64,000 bases of DNA from Erinaceus europaeus (Eukaryota; Chordata; Mammalia; Eulipotyphla; Erinaceidae). The DNA lies in the NCBI RefSeq assembly GCF_950295315.1, contig NC_080175.1, positions 80,632,066 through 80,696,065 of the forward strand. Reading direction: 5' to 3'. Positions 35,320 to 47,018 of this stretch are shown here, piece by piece. A model generated the notes under the pieces. It saw only the letters and a program-made list of their open reading frames with translations. It was not told where the DNA came from and did not search any database. A program made the position numbers and the translations under genes. Each line of letters begins with the position of its first letter. Within the stretch, counting starts at the first letter, position 1.

Positions 35320-35475
35320 GTCAAAGTGGCTCAAGAATCAACAACAGAATCACCTGGAAGTCAGTTAGCAGTCCCCAGCCCAGATTCTCTGAATGAAAAT
35401 CTACTTTTTAACAAGACCCCCAGGTGCCCTGAATATACTTTATCCTGAGAAAACACTGCTGTAGATGTCTAAGAG
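35320..35475. mobile_element. MER5A-like ancient hAT fragment
   Basis: CAGAATCACCTGGAAG, CCAGATTCTCTGAATG and TTTTTAACAAGACCCCCAGG are hallmark MER5A segments. Confidence 0.6.
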
Positions 35476-35479
35476 CCCA

Positions 35480-36597
35480 CCCTCTGCTTCAGTCTTAAAA
35501 CCTTCATGCCTAAAAAAAAATTTTTTAAAACCTTCATGCCTTTTATCTTCCTCACACATATCATCTTCATCCCACAGAAAAATATATGATAGACTTTAGA
35601 TGTCTACTTCTCTCGATCTCTTAGAGACACATGTTGAGAATTTTTTAAGTGAGAATGCCTTGTCTACCCTTTTTCTCTTGAGGCTACTCTGGGGTTATTA
35701 AAAAGGCAATTGAAAAGTGCTATTTTGTGGCAGGTGTCAAATCACCCCATGATTAAGAAATTTTACTGACAGTCTCGGCCTGGGACTAAATAGTGTCCAA
35801 GTGGCTTGTGTGTTCAGTCATTTCAGGCAGAAAAATCCATAAATTCAGTCCCAAGTGTCAAGTCTTGAGAACTATGAACTACTGTCCTTAGCCTTCTGTT
35901 GTCTTGGTCATAACAACTCCTTACTCCAAGTGACCCATGTCCCTGTTCTCTCAAGAAATGTCATCTGGGGAAGTCAAACTGCAGCAAAAGCATGCTTTAA
36001 TTTGTCTTATCTTTCTTTAACTTGTCCAAAATACAAACACATGCACATACTTTTTGCCTCTTGAGCTAAATGTAACTTCAGCACTTCTACTGCCTTAATG
36101 TGTTTTCTTAATTAGCTTTAACATTAAAACCAGCTGCTACTGCAGTGTTTTTTTTTTACTTTTATAAAGCATTAGAAGATTAATTGACTCATTATGTGGA
36201 AACAGGAGGATATAAATTTAGGGGAGCTTTTTTGTTTAACTTGGGTTATAAATTGTAGCTCATTTTCTTTACTTATGTTTTCCCTACCCTTTACATCTCT
36301 CATAACTAAAGCCGCTTTGATGATGGTTTCTTTGTTTCTTTCAAGTAAAATCAATTCAGAATCTATAATAGATACTGGCTACTGAGTTAAGGCAAAAGCT
36401 AGAGCTGTAAAATCTACTCGTACAGTTTGTTTGTAAAGCAAACAAAATTTTTCTGAATGGTGGAGGGATCTGGCTATATTAACTAGTTTTAGGTTTCAGT
36501 TCTAGTCCGTAGTATTGCATTAACTAGCTTTGGCTTTTAGACAAATGAGCTAACCTTTCTGAACATAAGTTCTCTTTCATATTAAATGAAGATAAAT
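35480..36597. other. Intron 2 sequence, nothing recognised
   Basis: No exon with splice sites and homology, no repeat identified. Confidence 0.4.
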
Positions 36598-36601
36598 TTT
36601 T

Positions 36602-36817
36602 TTAATTTTTTAAATTTTATTTATTTATTTAAGAAAGGAGACATTAACAAATCCATAGGGTAGGAGGGGTACAACTCCACACAATTCCCACCACCCGGTC
36701 TCCACATCCCACTCCTTCCCCTGATAGCTTTCCCATTCTCTATCCCTCTGGGAGTAGGACCCATGGTCATTGTGGGTTGCAGAAGGTGGAAGATCTGGCT
36801 TCTGTAATTGCTTCCCC
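36602..36817 (-). mobile_element. X element, 5'-truncated
   Basis: The reverse strand ends at CTTCCCCATGAAG. TGAAGATAAA lies on both sides, giving a target duplication. Confidence 0.75.
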
Positions 36818-37179
36818 ATGAAGATAAAATTTATCCTACCTAACTAACTAACAAATGGCTCCAGTGATTGCAGAAATAATATATAATATTTTAAATGCAC
36901 TATACAAATATGATGTATAAATTTCATTTAACTCTTCTTATCCTATATGCATAAAAACCAGATTAATGGGTATGTATGTATATAACTAGTGATCCTGGGA
37001 GATTCACGTTATAATCATAATGTTTAATTTTTATAATATTTAAAATGCTTTACATATAAAATTGTCATCATCTGTGCTGTTAAATATCCACTGCTGACTT
37101 AGTACATATTGGATAAGTTGCTAGTTAGGCATAACTAAAATATCCACCTGGGGTCTATCCAGGCAAGACTTCTATATTT

Positions 37180-37379
37180 TCAGCCGGTGCGCCACTATGT
37201 TCCATCGCTGGGGAGCCAGAGACGACCCGAACTGCCCCTGCGGCTCCAGACAGACTATGACCCACATAGTCAACGACTGCCACCTTTCCAGATTCAAAAG
37301 AGGTCTCGAAACTTTACATCAGGCTCAACCTGACACTGTTGACTGGCTACGGAAGAAGGGCAAACGCTAGAAGAAGAAG
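37180..37379 (+). mobile_element. CCHC-LINE, 3' end of ORF2 and (GAA) tail (copy 2)
   Basis: The longest of three copies. From 37197 an open frame of 57 codons (MFHRWGARDDPNCPCGS... to ...DWLRKKGKR, stop at 37368-37370) contains C-x-C-(x8)-H-(x4)-C spacing: cysteines in CPCG, His in MTHIV and Cys in NDC. It ends AGAAGAAGAAG. Such a cysteine-histidine module with 'CxCG...QTMxHI' wording is, to my memory, found at the C-terminus of ORF2-type proteins of invertebrate and fish non-LTR elements. The exact clade is unknown to me. I could not define a target duplication. In intron 2. Confidence 0.7.
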
Positions 37380-37617
37380 CTGTAGTTGAAAATGTGTGGT
37401 TTTTTTTTTTTCAAATGAAAACTACATAGGAACACTAAGATTTCGTTGAGAAATTGGTCACTAGAAAGAAAACATATGAAGGCTATTGTTTAAATGTATT
37501 ACTTTAAGACATATATTCTGTGCAGTGCATCTCACACCATACTAACTAATGATGTTATTAGCAGTGCTGTCCCCTTGTTCAGGAGCTGCTGAGACGCTCT
37601 CTGAGGTGTTTCTTTTC

Positions 37618-37785
37618 AGGTTTTTTGTTTGTTTGTTTATTATTTGTTTGTTTTTCTTTCTTTCTTTTACCAAAACATTGCTCAGCTTATTTGTAGTGGT
37701 GGGGACAAGAGGATTGAACCTGGGGCTTTGAAGCCTCAGGCACGAGAGTCTTTTTGCATAACCACTATGCAATCTACCCCCACCT
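37618..37785 (-). mobile_element. SINE-D
   Basis: CAAAACATTGCTCAGC and GATTGAACCTGGGGC, head GCATAACCACTATGCAATC. Confidence 0.8.
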
Positions 37786-38024
37786 AGGTTTGAGTCTCAG
37801 TCTAATCTGGACTCTCCTGTGCTGCTCAGTTGCTCAGGCTCAGGAACCTGACTCTCTGAAACCCAAGTTCAAATAAATCTCCAGTTCTGATCTCTCATTA
37901 TTCTCATAAAATGCTTCTCCAAGGATGTTTGCTTCATCCCAAATGCATATGGTGGTTATTGATGGTTTAGGAAGGGACGTTTCTGAATGTGTGGGATCTT
38001 GATGGTGCCCTGTACTCTGTCCCC

Positions 38025-38150
38025 ATTCTTTTTTGTTTGTTTGTTTTTCTTTTTATAATCAGTACTAGGGTTCCAACCCAGGATATTACACAGAGGAGAC
38101 ATGAGCTCTGCATGCCAAGCCACCTCCAGGTTCCAGTCCCCTCTGCTCTT
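38025..38150 (-). mobile_element. Possible decayed SINE
   Basis: T-rich start, GGGTTCCAACCCAGG and a tRNA-like end. Weak. Confidence 0.35.
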
Positions 38151-38660
38151 TATCCTACCAAGCACTGTCTAAGTGAAAGAGGCTGCTCTTTTGACAGGGG
38201 AGAAAAGATGCCCACAGTTCTTAGAGTCAGGAACTCCATGACTCCTCCACTTCCTAACTAAAAAACAAGATTATTACCATAAAGAATACATAATCATACA
38301 TACTCTTAAACATGTTTTCAAAATGTTGCTCCTTTTTAATTCTCTGTTAGCTAAACAAACAAAAAAAATGGAAGTACCACCTTATAATAAATGAATTATA
38401 AGGAAAAATAGTGAATTGTTCTCAAGCAAAATATGCCATAAATATTGACATAATATTGATTTATGCATGTACTTTTATTATTGTAATTGGATGTATAATT
38501 AAATAATAATTAATAGATAACAATAATCAATAGATAATGTAGAAATTTATTATTAAAAAAAATCTTGGAAAGTGTTCATTTGCAACATTGATCTCGCTGT
38601 CTCCTTTAAATGTTTCCAAAGTAACTTTATTGATTTCTCAGTACATTACCATTCTTTTTT
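38151..38660. other. Intron 2 sequence, AT-rich, nothing recognised
   Basis: No further exon or repeat identified upstream of exon 3. Confidence 0.4.
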
Positions 38661-38666
38661 CTAAAG

Positions 38667-38734
38667 GCTCCCCCGTGCCAGTGGGTATAGATGTCCAGGT
38701 TGAAAGCATTGAAAGCATTTCAGAACTTAACATG
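38667..38734 (+). CDS. GABRR3: GABRR3 coding exon 3 (68 bp)
   Basis: 68 bp, the conserved size of this exon in GABA-A receptor genes. Encodes SPVPVGIDVQVESIESISEL and then NM: the first beta-strand of the ligand-binding domain with the family motif PVxVGIDVxVES. Acceptor TTTTTTCTAAAG, donor ATG/GTAAGT. Together with exon 2 it gives Gly (G/GC), and it ends on a complete codon. Confidence 0.95.
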
Positions 38735-39134
38735 GTAAGTTCCTCCATGAGGTACCGGTCTGTTTCTATAAAAGACAAGATATTCAAAGGTATCAAAATC
38801 ACTGGTGTGTCTTTCTTTCACGATGACAGAAAATATGGACATGGTGATATTTTGGTTATGTAAATGAACCAGGGACAATTATACAAGAAGGATGGATGCT
38901 GTAATTAACGTGTAATATGAAAGCATAACCATGAAACCTTACCCATAAAATTATCCATAGCTGAAACATACTTGAGACACTACTTCCCTTCCAGATGTTT
39001 CAATTAATATTCCCTTTGATCATCTGTAGAGAAACAAGTATAGAGGGCAGAGGATTTTTTTTTTTTTTAACTTATGGAGCTAAAAATTTAAGAAAGCTTT
39101 CCATTCCCTTACATTTTAAAGAAATCTGGAAGAG

Positions 39135-39298
39135 AGGGCAGGGGTAGATAGCATCATGGTTATGCAAACAGACTCTCATGCCTGAGGCTCCAAAGTTCCA
39201 GGTTCAGTCCCTTGCACCACCAGAAGCCAGAGCTGAATGGTGCTCTGGTAAAAAAGATAAAAAAGAAAGAAAGAAAAAGAAAAAAGAAAGGAAGAAAT
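39135..39298 (+). mobile_element. SINE-D
   Basis: GGTAGATAGCATCATGG head, CCAGGTTCAGTCCC B-box region, GAGCTGAATGGTGCTC end. Confidence 0.85.
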
Positions 39299-39679
39299 CT
39301 GGAAGAGACTTCCATTATCTAATTTTTCAATGAATAATTTTCACAAATTTTCAGTTGACCTTCAGCCTTCCTCTAAGACTTCTGCCTTGTGTCATCTTGT
39401 ATCCTTTGGTTTTTTGTTTTTTTTTATTTGTTTGTTTTCCTCTCCCTTTCTGTTAACCTGCTCTATACCATTTTAATTATTTCTATGTTTTAATATTCTT
39501 TACTATAATTTTTCACTCTATGTTCTCTGATTTCACTTTAAAACCACCTTCTTCATCCATATACCTGTTTTCATTGAAGTATTTTCAATATATTTTTTTA
39601 AATTGCCACCAGGGTAATCACTGGCACTCTGGGTGTATAATGACAAAGCCACTTCTCTCAGAGGTCATCTTCTCCATTT

Positions 39680-39785
39680 TCTTTCTTCTCCTTCCTCCTT
39701 CCTCCTACCTCTTTCCTTCTTCCTCCTTCCTCCCTTCTCCTTCTCCTCCTCCTCCTCCTCCTCCTCCTCCTTCTTCTTCTCTTTT
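39680..39785. repeat. CT/TCC-rich simple repeat
   Basis: Polypyrimidine with an uninterrupted (TCC)n run at ~39743-39770. Confidence 0.85.
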
Positions 39786-40082
39786 CCTTCAGCGTTATTG
39801 CTGGGGCTTTGTGTCTGCACTATGAGTCCCCTGCTCCTGGAGGCTATTTTTTCTTTTTGTTGTGCTTGTTGTTACTGTTGTTGTACAGGATAGAGAGAAA
39901 TCAAGAGAAGAGGGGAAGACAGAGAGGGGAGAGAAAGATAAACACCTGCAGACCTGCTTCACCACTTGTGAAGCAACCCCTTCCAACCCCCACAGGTAGG
40001 GAGCCCAGGCTCAAACTGGGTTCCTTGAGCGGGTCCTTGCACTTCATGCCATGTGCAGTTAACATGCTGAGCTACCACCCTC
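39786..40082 (-). mobile_element. SINE-A (long form)
   Basis: TTCAGCGTTATTGCTGGGG extension to TGAGCTACCACCC head, diverged. Confidence 0.8.
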
Positions 40083-40275
40083 TTTTTTCTTTTACTTGGT
40101 AGGACAGAGAGATATGTGGAAGAAAGGGAGAGACAGAGACAAAGAGAGAAAGAGAGATACCTGCAGCACTGATTCGTCACTTGTGAAATTTGCCCCCTGC
40201 AGGTGAAGAGGGACTTGAAGCTGAATCCTCACACATGGTAATGTGTGCACTCTACCAAGTGTGCCACAGTCCTCC
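40083..40275 (-). mobile_element. SINE-B
   Basis: Follows the SINE-A directly; ACCTGCAGCACTGATTCG body, TGTGCCACAGTCC head. Confidence 0.7.
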
Positions 40276-40321
40276 CCACTCCCCACTAGTAGAGATTTCA
40301 CTTTAAGAAATAATGACTACT

Positions 40322-41178
40322 CGGGTTAGGCTCAACAAATGATAATCAACGCCTAAACAACTGAGAGAAAATCTAAGATAATCAGATGGAGAAAAGACTA
40401 CAAAAGTTGCCCACTTAATAACAGCCTGTTTGGTCAATATCACACCATCTGGAGTCCTAGCTAGGGAATCCTTGGATTCCCATACACATTTGGTGGGCCT
40501 AGACCTCTAAAGGGTCCCTCTCTCCACTACCACTGTTTGCATCCAATATGTCCTAGACCCTCACCTCTCCAGAGCTCTGGTCCACTAGGGAAAGATAGAA
40601 ACAGGCTGGGGGTATGGATCAACCTGTCAACACCCATGCTCAGCAGAGAAGCAGCTACAGAAGCCAGAACTCCTACTTTCTGCTCCCCATAAACAACCTT
40701 GATCCGCACTCTCAGTGGGGGAGAAGTGACAGGATGAAGAAAAGAGGGCTCTGCACTCCAGCTCCATCAGCACCCAGAGAGAGAGAAGGAAAAGGAGAGA
40801 GACATATGGATGTAGTTATGATGTCATGAATGGCTTAGATGGAAAGAGAGGATTGAATCAGAAAAAGAAGGGGCAACTATGTATAAATGTGAACAGATAG
40901 TTGTAGAGAAGATGGTTGACCCATGTCTAAAACTTTAGGGGAAATTTGATGGATTGCAGTGGGGAGAATGAAGATTCAGAACTCTGGTGGTGGGAATGGT
41001 GTAGATTCAAACCCCCGTCAACATATAATTCTGTACAAAAAAACAAAAAAGAATAGGAAAGCTAGCAGGGGAGGAGATGGGATGTGGAGTTCTGGTGGTT
41101 GGAATTGTGTGGTGTTATACCCCTCTTATCCTATGGGTTTGTCAGTGTTTCCTTTTTATAAATAAAAATTTAAAAAGG
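40322..41178 (+). mobile_element. Old L1 3' UTR
   Basis: Includes GATCCGCACTCTCAGTGG, GTTCTGGTGGTTGGAATTG and the terminal TTTTTATAAATAAAAATTT. A divergent subfamily with extra internal sequence. Confidence 0.7.
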
Positions 41179-41249
41179 AAGAAAGAGAAAGGAAGGAAGG
41201 AATGAAGGAAGGAAAGAAGGAAGGAAGGAAAGAAGGAAGGGAAGAAAGA
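41174..41249. repeat. GGAA-rich simple repeat
   Basis: Expanded A-rich tail of the L1 3' UTR: GGAAGGAAGGAAAGAAGG units. Confidence 0.85.
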
Positions 41250-41530
41250 GAGTCGGGCGGTAGTGCAGCGGGTTAAACGCATGTGGCACAAAGCGCAAGG
41301 ACCACTGTAAGGATCCCGGTTCGAGCCCCCGGCTTCCCACCTGCAGAAGCGTCGCTTCACAGGCAGTGAAGCAGGTGTGCATGTGTCTATCTTTCTCTCC
41401 CCCTCTCTAACATCCCCTCCTCTCTCCATTTCTCTCTGTCCTATCCAACAATGATGACATCAATAACAACAATAATAATAACTACACCAATAAAACAAAG
41501 GCAACAAAAGGGAATAAATTAAAAAAAGAA
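41250..41530 (+). mobile_element. SINE-A
   Basis: Close to an intact head (GGTAGTGCAGCGGGTTAAAC) and a perfect GGTTCGAGCC B box; tail AAGGCAACAAAAGGG. Confidence 0.9.
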
Positions 41531-41872
41531 AGAAAAGAAATAATGGCTACTATCATGACTGATTTATATGTATATATGTTTTTCAAGATGTATTTTCTTT
41601 TTACCTACTTTATATTGTTGGGTATGTATAAATATTCCCTTCCCACTACTTTGCTTACCATTCTGCTAATTTGTTCCTTGAGTCTCAAAACTTGATCTAG
41701 CCCAATTTTTGTAATTTTTCTGGAAAGTAGATGTAAATAAGAGTGCTTTAGAGTTTCAGTTTTTCAATGACCAATTCACTGTTCTTACACAATTGACTTC
41801 TATTCTTACATTTGCATCCTTCTCACTATTGAATTTTATTTTCTTCTGTTGTGCTGTCTCTTCCAACATTTT
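41531..41872. other. Intron 3 sequence, nothing recognised
   Basis: No exon or repeat identified. Confidence 0.35.
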
Positions 41873-42195
41873 TTAAATTAATTTTTCTTTATTGGAGGGA
41901 TTAACAGTTTACAGTCAACAGTAAAATACAGTATAACGTTTCTCAGTTTTCCACATAACACTCTAAGCCCTCACCCAGGTCCCCCACTGCTATCATGTTC
42001 CAGGACCTGAACATTCCCCCCTCACCCCCTTTACCCCAGAGTCCTTTAGTTTGGTGCAATACACCAACTCCAGTCCAAGTTCTGCTTTGTATTTTCCCTT
42101 CCGTTCTTATTTCTCAACTTGTGTCTATGATTGGGATCATCCAATATTCTTCCTTTTCTTTCTGGCTTATCTCATTTAAGATGACTCCTTCACCA
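41873..42195 (-). mobile_element. L1 3' end, diverged
   Basis: TTTATTGGAGGGATTAACAG to GGGATCATCC; collinear with the L1 3' UTR and last ORF2 codons. Confidence 0.7.
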
Positions 42196-42342
42196 ACATT
42201 TTTTAGTTGCATTTCTTTTATTTTTCTATCAGAGCTGTACTGTACACAACCATTAATGACAAAGGCCGTAATAATTGTCACTAATAAGAGACAGTTCTCG
42301 TATATGTTCTAAATTTTGGCTGTGGGCTGAATTTTAATTTTT

Positions 42343-42343
42343 G

Positions 42344-42382
<39 letters not shown>

Positions 42383-42396
42383 CTACACACACACAC
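42343..42396. repeat. (CT)n(CA)n microsatellite
   Basis: Alternating dinucleotide runs. Confidence 0.9.
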
Positions 42397-42423
42397 CTTC
42401 CTCCACTCTAACAACTTAATTAA

Positions 42424-42636
42424 GGGGCCAGGCTGTAGTGTTCCTGGTTGAATGCACATGTTACAATGTGCAAGGATCCAGGTTGGAGCCCTTGATCCCA
42501 CCTGCAGGGGAAAAACTTGAATGGTTGAAGCAGTGCTGCAGGTCTCTGTCTCTCTCCCTATCTCCTTCTACCCTCTCAGTTTCTGGCTGTCTTTATCTAA
42601 TAAATAAAAATAATTTTTAAAAGATTTTTAAAAAAT
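42424..42636 (+). mobile_element. SINE-B
   Basis: GGGGCCAGGCTGTAGTG head, AATAAATAAAAATAA end. Confidence 0.85.
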
Positions 42637-42979
42637 TAATTGTAAATGCCTTTAGAATGGGCCTATACCTTTTAGTTTGTCTAGTTTTTCCTCTTGGGTT
42701 CATTCTGCTTTGTTCACTGCTCATCTGTTCCTACAAGTCATTTGATGTTGCAACACATAATTACTGTTTATTGTCCTGCATCTGCCACTTTAAATGCAGA
42801 GGCTTGGTAGTGAGGTGAGGGAATTAGGACATAACAGAGAGTACCTCTTCCATGAATAGAGAGGATTTCACTTACTTTTTTTTTCCAGACTATTTTCTAC
42901 CTAAAAAGAATTAATTTGTTGCTTTCCAGTCTGGTTCTTTCATGTATATTGTTGTGTATATTGATCTTTTTTGTTTTTA

Positions 42980-43182
42980 TTAAGTAGAATTTGTTTATTT
43001 ATTTATTTTGGATAGAGATAGAGCAAAATTAAGGGAGGAAAAGATAGACACCTGCAGCATTGCTTCAGTGTTTATGAAGTCTCCCTCTAAAGCAGATGGG
43101 GACTTCGGGCTTGAACCTGGGTCCTTGAACTGGGTCACATGAACACGCAACCTGGTTGGTGCACCACCACCCAGTCCCTTTA
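42980..43182 (-). mobile_element. SINE-B
   Basis: TTTGGATAGAGATAGAGC end to GGTGCACCACCACCCAGTCCC head. Confidence 0.8.
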
Positions 43183-43299
43183 CCTATATCTCTGTACTTT
43201 CTTCCCTTTTCAGTAATCTTTTATATATATGCTTTTGAGGAATTTCTAAAAGTTGCCTTGAAATATATTTTGGAATAAATGTTTTGCTGTTGCTATTAT

Positions 43300-43675
43300 T
43301 TTTTCTTTTCTTTTTTTTTTCTTTTAACTTTTTTTTTATTGGCACCATGATTACTGCTGGGCTTCAGTGCCTGAACAATGAATCTACCACTCTTGATAGG
43401 CTCTTCTCCTTCTTCCTCTTCCTCTTCCTCTTCTTCTCCTTCTGCTTCTCCTCCTTCTCCTTCCTTTCCTTCTCTCTTTCTTTTTTGAATAAAGACAGAA
43501 AGAAATTGAGAGGGAAGTGAGGGAAAGACAAAATAGAGAGAAAGTGTGATATCTGTGGCATTGTTCCACCACTCGTGAAGCTCTTGCCCACAGGTGGGAA
43601 CCAGGGGTTTGACCCCAGATCCTTGTACATGGTAATGTGTGTGATCTGCAGGGTGTGCCACTGCTCAGTCCCTGG
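43300..43675 (-). mobile_element. SINE-B with pyrimidine-rich expansion
   Basis: Head GTGCCACTGCTCAGTCCC. A TTC/TCC expansion at ~43405-43490 produces spurious Glu/Lys/Arg-rich frames. Confidence 0.7.
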
Positions 43676-43746
43676 ACAATGTTTTTCATATATGAAATGG
43701 AACACTGATGTGTAATGCTTTTTTAGAGAACTAAGTTTGAAATTTA

Positions 43747-43748
<2 letters not shown>

Positions 43749-43791
<43 letters not shown>
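43749..43791. repeat. (AT)n microsatellite
   Basis: About 21 uninterrupted AT units. Confidence 0.95.
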
Positions 43792-43792
<1 letters not shown>

Positions 43793-45300
43793 CCTAGCAC
43801 TACTGCCTGACCCCCAAGTCTGTATATTATTTTTATAACATGTGAATACCACAATTAAAGATTAAAAACACAAGAGAAAGTAAAAATGAGAATAAAGGAA
43901 CTATTTAGTAAATTAACACCTAGAAAATACAAATTACTTGAATTGAAAAATTAAATAATCTCTGTTTACTTAGTTAATAGTTTTATTTATAGTAACTCTT
44001 TCAACTACCAATAGCCATGCAAATGTTAACTGAATGAAAAACCACAGGGCAGGCACAAAAACTCCAGAAAGTTCTAAACAAAGTTTCTGTGGCCTATGAC
44101 ATCTTGTTTTAATGTTCAGTCAATATTTTTCTGGCCTTTATCATTATCTAATTCAATGTTTATTTAAATCAATAACAAGCCTTAAATGAAACTTCCTCCA
44201 TTTTACCTACCCAGCTTCCCAAGAGGAATAACGCCATCAGTACTCATTACTCAAAAATGCCTTATTTAGAACATTCCAGGTCTTCCCTGCTTCAAGACAA
44301 TTTTTACAGGCACTTCCTAGAAGAATCTGTTGAACGCAAGCAGCAGGCCCATTTCCTCTTTCCTGCTACAATCTCTAAGTCATCCTGAATGACCTCGTCT
44401 GTTTGTAAAATTCTTATTGTCTCCACCCTACAGTTTCCAAAACAGAACTTCATCGTTTTCCCCTGAATATGGTCATTTGTGGTACTCAACACTAGCTAAA
44501 ATTCATCTGAATTTTCCAAGCCCACTTTGAAAATGCTTTCTAATTATCACTACTCCTACAACTGCCTTCTTTTGATCTTCATTTGTCATCTTCCTATCCT
44601 TTCTTGGTTCATTTTGAATTGTTTTCAACCCCTTTGTGTTTTGTCCCCTTCGCTGTCAACATCTTGAGCCTGAATCTCATAATAGTGCTACCTGTGGCAA
44701 CATTCATCTGACAGGCACCACTGTCTGCCATTTGACTTCAAAGGCTGTGTGTTCTCCCAGTGACCTTCCGAACTGTCCAGGCACCTACTTCTAAGTCTAT
44801 TCATTAAGCCAATCCATCCCACACAATTCATTGTAGAATAGTGGTATGGTAATAAATGAATTATTATTTTTATTTACTCTCACCTTAATCCAAAATTGCA
44901 TATAATTGATGTCCCTAGATTAACTCCTATGAAAGAGACAATGCCCCTCTATTCTGAGGTTAAGAAAAACAGATTTGTTTGTAATTAATTGGAGACTTAT
45001 TTGTTATAAGATTTGTCAGGTCAAATTTTGAACAAATTTTGGGCAAATGTCAGGTCCAAAAGAAAAAAATTGAATGTTATTGGGAAGTACACTTATAGTA
45101 AAAAGTAAATAATCAGTCGTGAAAGGCAAAGCACGTTATCAATGCCCACCCGCAGGGACTTCAAAGAAGTCTGGAGAGTGTATATTCAAACAAATGGTAA
45201 ATGTGACGTCTGAAAATAAAAATAAATAGCTAAAATAAAACCTCAGATTATTGACTAACCAATCTTTCACTGCTAATATAACATTAGCATAGCTCTCCAA
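43792..45300. other. Intron 3 sequence, no gene
   Basis: No exon recognised. Starts with a SINE head remnant (CACTACTGCCTGACCCCC). The rest appears to be non-repetitive intron. Confidence 0.4.
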
Positions 45301-45304
45301 CCCC

Positions 45305-45462
45305 CCACCCCATCCTCACCTCTTTAACAGTTGGGATGCACATTAACAATTGAAGTCCCTGAGCTCTACTGAATCAGATGATCTGAAAACCAACTTCTGG
45401 AAAATATGTCATTGTAACAGATTCTCAGGTGATTCACTTGCTCACTAGAGTTTAAGAATCAC
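45305..45462. mobile_element. MER5A-like ancient hAT fragment
   Basis: CTACTGAATCAGATGATCTG, GATTCTCAGGTGATTC and AGTTTAAGAATCACC are MER5A-type. Confidence 0.6.
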
Positions 45463-45734
45463 CATTTCTCAGGGTCTGGCAGTAGCGCAGCGGGTTAAGC
45501 GCACATGGCATGAAGTGCAAGGACCAGCATAAGGATCCTGGTTCAAGCCTGCAGGGGAGTCGCTTCACAAGTGGTGAAGCAGGTCTGCAGGTGTCTGTCT
45601 TTCTCTCCCCCTCTCTGTCTTCCCCTCCCCTCTCCATTTCTCTCTGTCCTATCCAACAATGACATCAACAACAATAATAATAACCACAACAATGATAAAG
45701 CAACAAGGGCAACAAAAGAGGGAAAAATAGCCTC

Positions 45735-46917
45735 CAGCAAAATATATACCTGAAAGCAAAATACACAATAGTCTACAGTGAGTCAGTATGAAGTTCATAA
45801 TGAAATAGTGTCCACTTAGACTTAGATACCCTCCTCATTTACTTCCTATTACAGTTCTCTCACTCACTACAGAGCTAACCTTATCAAAGCAAGGACTGCA
45901 AAAGCTGAATAAGGGCAAGAGACTGGCATACTTTAATGATAACTCTCTTGTCACTATCAGGCCATCCCATCAGGGTCCCTAATCAGGGAGTCCTGAGATT
46001 CCCAAACAGACTTTTTGGGCCTAGACCTCAAATAAATCCCTCTCTCCATTGTTTCCGGTCATTTCTACCAAACACAACACAATAGACCCCTTTGTGGGCC
46101 CCCATAGGCCCTTGCCCTCAACTTGGATCAATAATGGTAGAGAATGTTCCATCCTCCGAAGGGAAGCTAGACAACATACTCTATGCTACACCTGAGGAAG
46201 ATGGGTCGATATTGGGGCAACATGGAATGTTCCTCCTCATGACCACAGAATGTGAGCTCAGATCTACAGGGATGCAGAGGTCACATCAGCTTAGGGCTGA
46301 TTATGGGCCCCAGATCACATCAAATTGATGGGGTTTACAGTCAACAATATTGATACCCCTTTCCCATATTAGGGAGCTACTCTCTTCCCTGATCCAGCTT
46401 TCTGGTCCTTTTTCCAGCCATGACATCATCTCCCCAGACAATAACTTGGATCCACCAGCATATCAGATTTCAGGCTCAGGGGGAAAAAGAAAAAGGAAAA
46501 AAAAACCAAAAACAACAAACTAGTATAGCCACAGGCCCTTTGGAATTTAACTAAAATATGCCTACTAGCTATCTACAAAATGGAGGACCCCTCAACTCTT
46601 CATCTGCACTATTCCAGCCTTTAGGTCCATGATTGGTCAACAATTTGTTTGGCTTTATATGTTAACTCTCTTTTCAGCCACCAGGTTCCAGATACTAGCA
46701 TGATGCTGACCAGAATTCCCTGGACAGACAACCTCACCAATGTGTCCCACAATGACCTTGGGTCCATACTCCCAGAGGGTTAAAGAATAGGGAAGCTATC
46801 AGCAGAGGGGATGGGATACAGAGTTCTGGTGGTGGAAACTGTGAGAAGTTGTACCCTTCTTATCCTATGGGTTAGTATGTGTTTCCTTTTTATAAATAAA
46901 AAATTTTTTAAAAGCCT
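45735..46917 (+). mobile_element. Long L1 3' UTR inserted in a SINE
   Basis: Begins CAAAATATATACCTGAAAGC, passes GATGGGGTTTACAGTCAAC and ends CCTTTTTATAAATAAAAAATT. It is the long version from which X elements appear to be derived: X copies share both ends but lack ~0.8 kb in the middle. Confidence 0.8.
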
Positions 46918-46936
46918 CCAGGAGCAATGAATTCAT

Positions 46937-46978
46937 GGTGCAGGCACTTCTTCTTCTAGCGTTTGCCGGTGCAGGCAC
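46937..46978 (-). mobile_element. CCHC-LINE micro-insertion of 20 bp (copy 3)
   Basis: Bases 46948-46967 are, on the minus strand, the last three codons (GKR, with stop) plus AGAAGAA of the CCHC-LINE. A perfect 11-bp duplication, GGTGCAGGCAC, flanks them at 46937-46947 and 46968-46978. The host is a lineage-specific SINE-A, so the insertion is relatively young. Confidence 0.8.
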
Positions 46979-47018
46979 TGAGCCCCAGCAACAACCCTGG
47001 AGGCAAAAAAAAAAAAAT

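Larger units (their letters stand above)
45474..47018 (+). mobile_element. SINE-A (long form), split by an L1 3' UTR
   Basis: The first half is 45474-45734 (CAGTAGCGCAGCGGGTTAAG head). The extension resumes at 46918 (GGAGCAATGAATTCATGG) and ends in poly(A) near 47018. GCCTCCAG is duplicated on both sides of the intruding L1. Confidence 0.85.

Noticed and set aside
43296..43852. Highly charged Glu/Lys/Arg frames on the minus strand.
   Set aside because: A pyrimidine-rich expansion inside a SINE plus an (AT)n tract.
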